From Nannochloris sp. 'desiccata' (Eukaryota; Chlorophyta; Trebouxiophyceae; Chlorellales; Chlorellaceae): a stretch of 64,000 bases of DNA. A program made the position numbers and the translations under genes. The stretch is from NCBI GenBank assembly GCA_019044685.2, contig JAGTXX020000005.1, positions 186,001 to 250,000 on the forward strand. Direction: 5' to 3'. Shown here in pieces: positions 9,366-18,863 of this stretch (position 1 is its first letter; every line of letters begins with the position of its first letter). The notes beneath the pieces were generated by a model, which was not told the DNA's origin, searched no databases, and saw nothing but the letters and a program-made list of their open reading frames with translations.

Positions 9366-10616
9366 TTACCCCCGAGAAGACAAAGGGTTTGATTTCTGTA
9401 TAGCAACATGCTGATATGCTTTATCCAAGGTCTCGGCTGCTACATTACCACCACACACCACTACCACAGCATGCTTTCCCCTCATCTGTTCCTCGGCTAC
9501 TTTAATATATGAGGCGACCGCCACCCCAGCAGCCCCTTCAATCGCCAAGCCATGGTGGCCATGAATCCCCACCATCGCAGCTGCGATCTGTGGTTCTGTT
9601 ACCGTGATCCATTCATCTACAAATTGCCTACAGGCTTCCACAGTTAGTGCCCCTTGTTCAATCCCGCCAGCCGTGGCGTCAGACAAAGTCTCCTGCCATT
9701 CGAGATCAACTACTTTACCAGCTTCGACAGATCGACGCATCACGTCACTGGCTTCCGGTTGGCATCCGTAGATTTTTACCTGAGGGTCTAGAGATTTCAG
9801 TAATGCAGCGACTCCGGCAATGAGACCACCGCCACCGACAGGAACAAATACAGCATCTAGTTTATTCGGTGGTAAGGCCATGAGGAGCTCTACTGCTAAA
9901 GTGCCCTGTCCTCCAGCTACAGAGATATCATTGTAAGGAGAAACATAGATTTTTCCTTCTGCTTCAGCTGCTGCCCGTGCTGCGTTTTCGGCTTCGACGC
10001 AATCTTGGCCAATAGTTATTATTTTTGCTCCACATTTTTCAGCTGCAGCTTGTAATTTAGCTACTTTTTGAGGAGTTACGGTGGAAGGGATGTAGATGGT
10101 AAGGTCAACAGGACGCCCAACAGCGGCAAGAGCGGTTGCGGCGCTTAATACACCTAACGCATGGTTGCCAGTGCTGCTACATGTGACCCTAAGCTGATCT
10201 GCAGGTATAGATAACAATTTATGTGCTGCTCCACGCGCTTTAAAAGACCCAGTGACCTGGCTAGACTCTAATTTTAAGTGGACGCTGCCACTGTTGCCGA
10301 GTCCTTCTTCTCCTGCAAAGGCGTGTAGCCAAGGGGATGGTTGCAATGGGGTTTCAATTACCCCTAATCCGTAGATTTCCTCCATTGCTTTCCATGTTTG
10401 AGATACAAGAGGGTGGAGGTCAGAGGCAGGTTTGGTGCGAGCATCTCGACCTTGAGCGTCAAGTCTTTTGAAAAACCACCGCTTGGACTCTTCTTTAAAA
10501 CACGTCACGACACGTGTGTTTGCGCAGCGGCGAAGGTGCGCTCTAGGGCTAACTTTTGGGATGTTCCTGAGAGAAGATGGGTTGCCAAGACGCTGGGAGA
10601 TGCTTAAATTGTGCAT
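9366..10616 (-). CDS. threonine dehydratase/serine racemase-like PLP enzyme
   Basis: Intronless, 416 aa. Fold-type II PLP enzyme: the internal aldimine lysine is in GSFKARGA (Lys126), the phosphate-binding loop is VPVGGGGLIAG, and the C-terminus has VVVVCGGNVA. The first 50 or so residues are Arg/Ser-rich and look like an organelle presequence. There is no C-terminal ACT/regulatory domain, so it resembles catabolic threonine ammonia-lyase, serine racemase or hydroxyaspartate ammonia-lyase rather than the feedback-regulated biosynthetic enzyme. Substrate not decidable by eye. Convergent with GLDH: the stops are 78 bp apart and the minus-strand TGTAA (complement of 9308-9312) almost touches the GLDH stop. 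Confidence 0.85.
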   Translation of the reverse strand: MHNLSISQRLGNPSSLRNIPKVSPRAHLRRCANTRVVTCFKEESKRWFFKRLDAQGRDARTKPASDLHPLVSQTWKAMEEIYGLGVIETPLQPSPWLHAFAGEEGLGNSGSVHLKLESSQVTGSFKARGAAHKLLSIPADQLRVTCSSTGNHALGVLSAATALAAVGRPVDLTIYIPSTVTPQKVAKLQAAAEKCGAKIITIGQDCVEAENAARAAAEAEGKIYVSPYNDISVAGGQGTLAVELLMALPPNKLDAVFVPVGGGGLIAGVAALLKSLDPQVKIYGCQPEASDVMRRSVEAGKVVDLEWQETLSDATAGGIEQGALTVEACRQFVDEWITVTEPQIAAAMVGIHGHHGLAIEGAAGVAVASYIKVAEEQMRGKHAVVVVCGGNVAAETLDKAYQHVAIQKSNPLSSRG

Positions 10617-10969
10617 CTTTGAAATGCAGATCTCTCGAAGTAGAAGTTATTGGATGTCGAAATGGTCCGGCAGGGGCTAGATCTGGTAGGAATTACTTTT
10701 CGGAAGCTAAATTCGAGTTAGATATATGCCACCGACGTGCAATGCAGTCTGCATATCTTCAAATTTCGTTGTCGAGCTGGCCGTCTTCCCGGAGTCCGTC
10801 TTGTCTGGGCCAAGGCAACAGAGCTGGAGTTTAATTTTGGTACTTAAATCATTTATTTGAATTTTACTTTTATTGGGTTTCAATCAAGGAGCAAGAACCT
10901 GCTTACTAACGTCCTCCTGGTAACCTGTAATCAATTGATCTGTTATTTTCACTTTAAAAAAAATACAAC
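10617..10969. other. divergent promoter region
   Basis: 353 bp between the ATGs of the PLP-enzyme gene (-) and the small membrane protein gene (+). No coding signal of its own; presumed to contain both promoters and leaders. Confidence 0.5.
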
Positions 10970-11385
10970 ATGGTTTCTCCATTCACAGTCGTACTCCCTG
11001 CAATTTACATGTCACTGTCATTGTTATCGCTGAATTATTTCAAGGTCAGCCCCCAAAATAATCGGATTCGTTTCTAATCATGTTTTTAATAGTCAAGAGT
11101 GCTTCCTTTCGTAGCTGAATTTTGATTAGATAACACGGTTCTGTCGTCACCATCCAGGTTCTTTACACTCTCTACACCAAGCTTGTCTACGCAAAAATCA
11201 GCAATCCTCTGTTCAAGGCATACATCCAGCCCGCTCTCTCGCAAGGATTAACTTTTACACAGCACTCGTTAGGTCCTGCTGAGAAGCTTCAGTTCTCGTT
11301 AAACCATGTCATCATGATGACTGTGGTGCTTGTCTTGATGGTAGAACTCGGTCGTCTAAGGGGGGCCATCAAATCGAGGCGGTAA
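10970..11385 (+). CDS. small two-pass membrane protein, unknown
   Basis: Two exons, 10970-11044 and 11158-11385, both ending in phase 0, give a 100-aa protein. The N-terminal exon is hydrophobic (MVSPFTVVLPAIYMSLSLLS); the second begins VLYTLYTKLVYAKI and has a second hydrophobic segment near the end (VIMMTVVLVLMVELG) followed by a basic tail (RGAIKSRR). The donor GTCAGC is weaker than others here, but the acceptor and the uninterrupted second frame support the model. I do not recognise the family. The N-terminus could be a signal anchor; location unknown. Confidence 0.6.
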
Positions 11386-11787
11386 AAAGTAAATGAAAAA
11401 TAAAATATTCTTCTCACTGATCTGCTTGCAATAGATGGTGACGTGGCGCACATCATCAGCCAGGGTGACCTAAACGCTTTGCCGGAATCATTTTTGAGAT
11501 TTAAGAGATTCTAAAGGAGATGTAGCCACCTTGCCGCCGCCGTCCTTTTTCTCTGTTACTTTTGCTGCTGACTTTTTTTCCCTCTCCTTGTTTTATTCCT
11601 TACGTATTTAATAAATTTACAGTAGTCTCTGATGTACAATGAGATAAGTCCTTCAAGCTTTCGTACTTGCAAATTATTTGAACTCTCAATGTTACGACAT
11701 GCTTTTAGCGATTTCGAAAACACATATACTAGGCCCCGTCAGTCAGTCTTGATTATTATCTATTTTAATTCATATGATCATTTCATT
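11386..11787. other. convergent 3' region
   Basis: Between the stops of the small membrane protein gene (+) and the MFS gene (-). The complement of 11617-11621 is TGTAA, about 170 nt past the MFS stop. No gene seen. Confidence 0.5.
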
Positions 11788-13410
11788 TCAAGCAGTATTC
11801 ACCCCAATGCTACTATTACTGCCATTATTCCCCCCTTGCAACGGCATCCTTTCTTCAAAAGAAGAAGAAAGGCCCGCTTGCCGCAGTGAAAGTGAATTAT
11901 TCCGCAGCCCTCGAGGTGCTGTATCATTGCTAGAAAGCCCACTCCCACTCCCACTCCCACCAGCAGCTCCATCTGCACATCCATCATAATCTAACGATGC
12001 GAGCGACCCCCCAGACATAGATTTATCCCGATCGTACATCACTGCCCGTCTTCTATCACTCGGGTATGTCAAATGCAACCCGCCATAAGCAACTAAACAG
12101 AACGCCCAAGGAATGACAGTGAACACGAGTAAGGCGTTACCCATTGCTTGTGCATTGTGGACATCTATTTCAGGGTTACCTGTAATGGTGCTGGTCCCAC
12201 TAAAACCGAAATATCGTTCCGAAAGACGGCCTACAAAAGGCGTCGCAAAAGCAGCTACCGCTCCTTCAAAACATCGATCGAAAGCGTAGACTAGATTACG
12301 TAGTCGGACTGGGACGATTTCAGCAAATATAGGGTTATTTGCACACGGAGCTGGCCATGCGGTTGCTAAAGAAAACACAGCAATCGCAACGGCGTACAGA
12401 CCGACAGTAGCGGGCTCCCCATTGAGCGGTAATCCTTTGAAAATTAAAAAAGCAAACGGAATGCCAGAAGCAACAGATATTTGCGTTGCAGCGATTCTTC
12501 CGTGGTTTGGGTACCGTCTTGCGACTGTATCACCGATCCATCCGCCGAGTAAGCCTCCAAAACCACCACAAATTAGATAGGTCGCCACCAAACCAGAAGC
12601 AGCGGCATCGCTCATTCCCAAAAGTTGTAAATATAAAGTTAAAAACACTAAACTGGCGTAAGGTACGCTGCCTATAATGCCTTGGATAATAATGATGGCA
12701 AAGGTAGGGATACGCATCACACTGGATATATCTAAAAATGTTGATTTTAACAAAGCAGCATTCAATTTAGGACCTGAGTGTCCATTATTTTGTTGTTGTA
12801 GCGGCGAGACGTGTAATTGTTGTTGGTGGTGCTGTTGGTAGCTAGGGTCATGGACATATAATGCATTTAATACGCCTACTAGTATACTCGTGGCTGCTAC
12901 AGAATAGAACACAAATCGCCAACCATCGATCCCAAAAGGTCTAAGCGAACCGACATTTGTGGCGTAAAGAGCCCCCAGCATGCCACCAAAGGAGATTGTA
13001 AGCCACAACGCACCAAAAGCTTTACCACGAGATTCAGCAGCGTGGTAATCTGCAGTCAAAGACTGTACGCTAGGGATAACTAGGGCAAGGCCAATGCCGT
13101 TGATTGCACAAAGAGGGAGGGCATACGAGATGGAGTTTGTTGTTGCGAAAAGAATTGTGAAGGTGCTCCAGATGCAGCATCCTAGGCAAATGACACGTCC
13201 ACGAGGCATGAATTGGCTTGCTATGCCTGCGAGAGGAGATGCCAGTGCCTGCATAAAGCTCCTAGCTAGTGTTATATTGCCGAGCTCCGTCGGGGTTGCC
13301 CTGAAGCTTGCACCAACTCTAGAGTAGAGGGCAGGAAGAATTTGCTCTTCGCATTTTTCTAGGATTGATGCTGCATTTATAAGGAGTGTGGTTCGCCGCA
13401 TGGCGTCCAT
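11788..13410 (-). CDS. major facilitator superfamily transporter (Spinster-like)
   Basis: Intronless, 540 aa with about 12 hydrophobic segments, the usual MFS length. The first half carries the loop 2-3 region (PRGRVICLG) and ADYHAAESRGKAFG, like the A-motif-flanking residues of MFS carriers; the halves are joined by a Gln/His-rich loop (YQQHHQQQLHVSPLQQQN). The C-terminal 80 residues are cytosolic, Gly/Ser-rich and disordered. It resembles the Spinster/sugar-phosphate branch by overall look, but substrate cannot be read from sequence. ATG at 13410; a second Met three codons later is also possible. Confidence 0.82.
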   Translation of the reverse strand: MDAMRRTTLLINAASILEKCEEQILPALYSRVGASFRATPTELGNITLARSFMQALASPLAGIASQFMPRGRVICLGCCIWSTFTILFATTNSISYALPLCAINGIGLALVIPSVQSLTADYHAAESRGKAFGALWLTISFGGMLGALYATNVGSLRPFGIDGWRFVFYSVAATSILVGVLNALYVHDPSYQQHHQQQLHVSPLQQQNNGHSGPKLNAALLKSTFLDISSVMRIPTFAIIIIQGIIGSVPYASLVFLTLYLQLLGMSDAAASGLVATYLICGGFGGLLGGWIGDTVARRYPNHGRIAATQISVASGIPFAFLIFKGLPLNGEPATVGLYAVAIAVFSLATAWPAPCANNPIFAEIVPVRLRNLVYAFDRCFEGAVAAFATPFVGRLSERYFGFSGTSTITGNPEIDVHNAQAMGNALLVFTVIPWAFCLVAYGGLHLTYPSDRRRAVMYDRDKSMSGGSLASLDYDGCADGAAGGSGSGSGLSSNDTAPRGLRNNSLSLRQAGLSSSFEERMPLQGGNNGSNSSIGVNTA

Positions 13411-13876
13411 TTCGATGCTCGTTTTACTCAGTTGGGCAGCGGATCACACAGTTCGCATTAACAAATAATTGACGAGAACAACGCAAAGTGCAGCTAATAA
13501 ACTACTTCATTGCATGCTTTCAATGCATTTCGATTTAATTTCGCTTCTAAATTGAAAAAACAGCTTAATCTTTATTGGGTCTTCTCTTAGGGTAGATTTG
13601 TTTTGGGTTTGAAGTTACTGCCGGGCACCCTTTCCGAAAGTTTCTGAAGTTCACTGACTCTGTGTGCTGGAACCGTCGATACAGAAAGTTGAAGCTCGCT
13701 TAATACGGTACCTCTCTTCTAATAGTTAACTTGTTACATTAATTAGATCAATGCATCTATCAACTAGAAAAAAAGAAATAGAGAGAGGACGGGGAGGCGC
13801 CGACAAAAATCATTATTGCAAAACCTTACGAGAAAAACGACGAGAGAATTAGCGCAGAAAAGATACTTGGAATTGT
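13411..13876. other. intergenic between two minus-strand genes
   Basis: 466 bp carrying the MFS promoter and the 3' end of the Pro-rich surface protein gene. The complement of 13734-13738 reads TGTAA, about 140 nt past that gene's stop. No gene seen. Confidence 0.5.
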
Positions 13877-15229
13877 TTAAACATTAATTTTCGGCGCCCA
13901 GGGCAACTCTGCTATAGCACCATCAACTCTATGCTGTCGCATTGCCGACTCCGCGTCAGCAGGTCTCTGTACTCGAATTCGAAGATGCCTATTGCTGGGC
14001 TTTCTTTTTGCTTTCTGAGGCGAAGCTGGGGGAGGGACAACAGGGTGCACTGGTTTCCATCCGCGCCGTACGAGGCAACATCCAATAGCTGTAATAATTA
14101 ATACTCCGATAATTGCACCCAGTACGGAGAGAACAATGATCAAGGTCGTTTTTGTTCCTTTCTTTGCTGTGGTGACTGGCTGTGGTTCTTCTGGCAGCAA
14201 CTCCTCCTCCTTAACCTGCTGCACGCTATCTTCTGGTACTGTAGCTTCAGGTTTTTGATCAATAGGAGCCTCTACTGGCGGTGGAGGAGGAGGAGGAGGA
14301 GGAGGAGAAGCTGCTGGGGGTGGCAAGGCAACCGGTGACGGTGGCGGAGAGATTTCAATTGGCGGCACCACAACAGCGTTGTCTTCAGTTTGAGGAGGTC
14401 CATCGAAAGAATCTAGAATTGGTAGAGATGCGGGTGGGGGTGGGGGCGGGGGTGAAGCAAGAGGAGGAGGAGCCACAATGGGCGGTGGAGCCACAGGGGG
14501 AGGTGGTGATGACGCAGGGGGAGGTGATGCCGGTGGTGGAGTCGGTGACGGTACCGTAGTTACAGGAGAGGTGTTGCTTGTTGGTGGGGGAGCAGAATAC
14601 GGATTAATCCAGGAAGGGTTATCCCTCAACAACTGCCGACATCCAGGACATCCCAACAGCACACTGCCTGCGACTGCACCTACCGTGCCTTTCCCCTCTG
14701 GCGGGACCGTCATGTTCAGGAAAACAGTGCCCAAGATAGCAAAAGAACCAAGATTGAACGATGCTTGACCCAACAAATCATCTCCAGCGTCAGAACTAGG
14801 TAATAAACTTGGGTTATTAGGGTCACATCCTCCCGGACCACCGTCACATTCCCACAATTGACAAATAGCTGTATCGCCATATTCGTATTTCCAGTTACCT
14901 AAAGAGTACGATAATGGAAAGTACCACGCAATTGGGGTGTCTACAGTAGGCATATGAGCAAACATTGACCATTCTTTAGGTGATACCCAGGGACTGTAGC
15001 AAAGTAAAGCGACTTCGGGGGTATCAAAAAGTGTATCGTCAAGCGGGAAAATGCTTCGAGCAAAGAGACCTCCATCTATATAGGCGTCTGTTGTTATCTG
15101 GGCACCGGTGATGTTTATTTCTCGTTTTGGGAAATTATCCGTGGAAATAGATGAGGTCTGGGCGCTGGTAAGAGCTAGAGAAGCCACCAGTGCCAGCAGC
15201 ACTGCAGCGTAGCTCGTCTTCATTTTCAA
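13877..15229 (-). CDS. secreted/cell-surface Pro-rich protein with C-terminal membrane anchor
   Basis: Intronless, 450 aa. A clear signal peptide (YAAVLLALVASLALTSAQ) leads into a 190-residue Cys-containing ectodomain (CQLWECDGGPGGCD; later CPGC), then a long hydroxyproline-glycoprotein-like region of SPPPP/PPPA repeats, a transmembrane helix (LIIVLSVLGAIIGVLIITAI) and a basic cytoplasmic tail ending in ...LPWAPKINV. The layout recalls algal extensin/pherophorin-class proteins, but I do not recognise the ectodomain as a pherophorin domain. Likely an O-glycosylated wall- or matrix-facing protein tethered to the plasma membrane. Prolyl 4-hydroxylase encoded at 46-47 kb is the sort of enzyme that would modify it. 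Confidence 0.8.
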   Translation of the reverse strand: MKMKTSYAAVLLALVASLALTSAQTSSISTDNFPKREINITGAQITTDAYIDGGLFARSIFPLDDTLFDTPEVALLCYSPWVSPKEWSMFAHMPTVDTPIAWYFPLSYSLGNWKYEYGDTAICQLWECDGGPGGCDPNNPSLLPSSDAGDDLLGQASFNLGSFAILGTVFLNMTVPPEGKGTVGAVAGSVLLGCPGCRQLLRDNPSWINPYSAPPPTSNTSPVTTVPSPTPPPASPPPASSPPPPVAPPPIVAPPPLASPPPPPPPASLPILDSFDGPPQTEDNAVVVPPIEISPPPSPVALPPPAASPPPPPPPPPPVEAPIDQKPEATVPEDSVQQVKEEELLPEEPQPVTTAKKGTKTTLIIVLSVLGAIIGVLIITAIGCCLVRRGWKPVHPVVPPPASPQKAKRKPSNRHLRIRVQRPADAESAMRQHRVDGAIAELPWAPKINV

Positions 15230-15959
15230 TTAAATTTTAAAGGCGCGCTTTTATGTGTCTCCCCTGTAGTATTTACAATTTATGCGGGCTGTAAAATCAT
15301 TAAAATAAATTAATAATATTCATTAAAGTAAATTGAAGCTCTAACACGGTATATAGAGCAGCGGAAAGCCGAGACCTCGGAACTACAAATTTTTCTACTA
15401 TTTCGGTCAAAGGCACTGCTTTAAGCAGGGTCAAAGCTGAGTCACCAGAGCTGTGCTCTTTTTTTTTTTTTTGTCTTTGAATAATCTATTAAAGGTCCCT
15501 TTTAAAAACATAAAGCAGATATTTATTTAAACAAGCGCAAAGCATGAAAGCTATAATCAAGAGGGAGGGAGAGAGACAGTTCAAAAATGGGAAGAGAACG
15601 TTTTTTCTTAAACAAAGCACAGTGGCAGCTACAGATAGAAGACAACGAATACACCAGATAAAGCAGCACCCACCGCGTAGATTTATCATCTCGCTATTAA
15701 ATAGAAGATAGCGAGGAAGATACACCCACGAGCTGTTCCAGGGACAAATAAACTCAATTTGTCCTGCTCCTCACCGCCCAATTTCCTCTTGATCTTAATT
15801 TGCTCTAAACAAAAAGAAGAAAAAGATAAATCCTTCCTTCTCACGCGTACTTTTTTCAAGATAAACCTCTTTCTGTAAGAATAAAGTTCCGTTTCATCAA
15901 AAAAAATACTACATGAGCCAGATCAGGTCGGCGGCGGACGTTGAGTGCTGCTCTTCTTG
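15230..15959. other. intergenic, no gene seen
   Basis: 730 bp: promoter of the surface-protein gene and 3' UTR of SEC23. Contains a T14 run (15459-15472) and AG-rich low complexity. An open frame at 15489-15725 (-) looks like UTR and is not called. Confidence 0.5.
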
Positions 15960-18404
15960 TCAACTCTGCACTGCCAACTTCTTCAAATGATCAGTAAACA
16001 CTTGCAAACTGACATCATCCGTCATAATGACTTCACTACTCATTGAAGCAGTGGAATTGTAGGTGGCAGAGGGGTTTAATTTCGCCAAAAGGAAACGAGC
16101 TTGACTTCCATTTTGATCACAATCTGTAAACCGAGGCACCGGGAATCTCTTTTTCAAAAGAGCAGCTGCTTCCGCTTGTGGCGCTTCCAGCAAGGCTTTA
16201 AAGGCAGTATGCTCTGGTTGATCTTGATACCCTGCTTTCCTCCATTGAGCTACAGTGGTACCGTGGAAAACTACCACATAGAAATACGCGTCGAGAAATA
16301 AAATCCTGTCGGGAGTAATAGAGGAAACATCCAATAGAACTGGCTCAGGGCCTTGAGAATTAAATGAATAAGCGTATAACGTCGGCTGCAACATCAACAT
16401 TGCTTCAGGCACGGTTTCTCTGTTTAATAACATCCTAGAGTAAGCCGTCTCGTCAGGAGAATTTCCAAATACTTGAATAAATTGAGATCGGCGGAAATTA
16501 AATAGAAATTGAGGAAAGTAGGCTAATTGAGGTCGAAGCTGGAAAGAATCAGGATCATCTTTTCTATAGTCACCAAATCGTGAAGCGAGGCGAATTAATG
16601 ATCGATCCAGCCAGCGTGTTGCATCAAAGTCTTCCTCAGTTTCCATTTTCTGAGAAGCTAACCGGGCCATAAATACTGCTGCAGCTTCTTGATCAAAACC
16701 TTGAATTAACTCTGCTAAATTAGCGCCATCAACCCATCTACGTGTAATAGTCGTTACTCTGCATCGTTGCGTACCACTATCGTGCAAATAACGTGTCACA
16801 AACTGTAAGAAAAATTGTTGACCACCATCTGGGCCGCTAGATTGGGCACCGTGCTGCGCAACGACATCAAACACAACAGCCATGGTTGTACTTGGTGCCA
16901 AACTGCATATTTTCCAAGTATTTGTACCGCCCATGCCTACATGTACATCAGAGACCAGGGGACTCTTTCTTTCTACCCCTGAGGCAGCGCCCATCGCACC
17001 ACACACTCGGATATCTTTCGAGGCGTGTACCTCCATAATAGCATTGGAGTGTAGGCCTAGGTGGCCTTCTTCCCCAGGTGGTGTAAACATCCTTTTTAAA
17101 GAATCTTTAAATACCGGGTTTGCAAATGTATCTGTCTGAATAGTGATACCTCCTGTGGCTTCAACGGCTGTTTTCATTTCTGCTAGTCCCACTTGATCTA
17201 AAGCACAGGCGTAGACGTCTAAAGAATGACCTTGGGCGACAAGCTGTGCGGCAACTCCATCGTAGAATTTGTGTGCACGGCGGTAATGAGGGGCAGCATC
17301 TTTTGCAAGATCTTTGTGAGACCGGATAGGCTCCATGAGTTCCTTATCAACCACCCTGCCACCCCCTTCAGTGCACGGACCGCCGACAAACAGCAACAAC
17401 CGTGCAGCAGCTCCCCCAGCAGGCAAGCATCCACTCATTAGAGCAGCTGCAACTTGCATGGCAGTGCCGGTGCAACGGGCAGGGCGTTGCTCGGGAACTG
17501 CGGGGAAGGCATCTCGCTGTAAGTCTTCAATTGCGGCACTAAGAGTGAATTCACAATCACTTAGGGGTAAAATAAATCTATTTCCGCCACTTCCACCAGT
17601 AGGACTCATTGGGCCTCCAGGCCGACCTCTATTGGCAGCGGCCACTCCCATCAGGCCCAACTGCTCTTGGACAGCAGCAGGTGTATATTCCTTACTCCCA
17701 CGGAATACGTAGGCCTTGGGGCATTCTTGAAATCCAAGTTCATGGACATGGACATGCGTTCCAAAAGAAACGAGTCCTATTTGAGCGTAATCAGGGATCA
17801 TGGTCAACGCTTGTTGCAGTGCCGTCTTGCATGAAGCGAGCTCATCCTCAGCCACGCAGGTGTCTACTAAGAACAAGTAGGCAGGTGGGGAAAGGGCACC
17901 AGGGCGAGGTAACGAGTATTCAATGGTACTGCATTGAGGGAAGAGTTCTGCGGGGACAGCAGCTTCGGAGATGCCTTGGTAGTGAGGAGGGAAGTGGTTG
18001 CGGGTGTAACAGAAAGGGCATGTCCATAGCTTGGCATGGAAATCTACAGCTGCATAGGGGTTAAGGATACCTCCACACGATTTGCATGGAATCGGATCGT
18101 ATTCGACCACCTATTCAACATGAAAATTAAAGAAAATAGGTTAGAAATAATAAAGGAACTCTCAAACGAAATACTGGTTGTTGGTGGCGGTCGTTTGGCG
18201 GCAATCAACTTGTTTTTAGGTACAAAAGGCGAGGGAGAAAGCACGTACCTGTAGGTTGGAAGTTTGTTTGGCAGGTGTATACATTACTCCAAAAGGAATA
18301 ACACATTTTGCTGCTTCTAAGCGGCTGTATGGCCAAACGTTCCACACCATTCGCACTGCATCCACCTCCTCCAACATATTAAACTCCGCTCCAGCGTCAG
18401 CCAT
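15960..18404 (-). CDS. SEC23: COPII coat subunit Sec23
   Basis: Two exons, 18404-18249 (52 codons) and 18110-15960, give 768 aa, the family's usual length. Exon 1 encodes the N-terminal strand region (VWNVWPYSRLEAAKCVIPFGVMYTP); exon 2 opens with the zinc finger (CKSC...CPFC), followed by the trunk (YLFLVDTCV), beta-sandwich, helical and gelsolin-like regions. Sec23 is the GTPase-activating protein for Sar1 and, with Sec24, the inner COPII coat at ER exit sites. The donor is CAG|GTACGT and acceptor AATAG|GTGG. Divergent from SIN3: the ATGs are 459 bp apart. Confidence 0.96.
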
Positions 18405-18863
18405 GGCGGATCAGAGTCTATATACGACGGATTGAATTTCAAGGCGTAATACAGTCCGTTATTTTATTCTTAAAAAGTTTATAATAGCGTGTCAAACCGT
18501 GTGATCGAAGCTGCTCGCAGGGCAACAGTGACGTCCTGGGCGCTTCCCAGGTTGAAATATAAAAATATCTGGTTAGCCTATAAACGTTCAGCATGTTTTG
18601 AAAGACAAGTCGCCTCGCTTGAAAGAACCAAGCCCCCACTTTCCTAAGGACTCAACTTGAAATCTCTGCGCCCTGGGTCTACGCATACTTTGCATAACAA
18701 AACCAAGCAATCCCCATACTCAAAAGGCCAAACATAATTATTACTTGTTGCTGAATTTGACTTGCCGCGGCTACAGCCACCTTTCGGCAGCCACTTAGAG
18801 ATTCTTCTTCTCCAAGGTGGTCTTCCAACTTAAAGTAATATCGAAAGCGGGCAGGTGTCCGCT
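18405..18863. other. SEC23/SIN3 divergent promoter
   Basis: 459 bp between two start codons on opposite strands. No independent coding signal; presumed shared promoter. Confidence 0.55.

Noticed and set aside
15489..15725. 78-aa minus-strand frame
   Set aside because: Lies in the 3' region of SEC23, hydrophobic composition from T-rich DNA, no homology cue.
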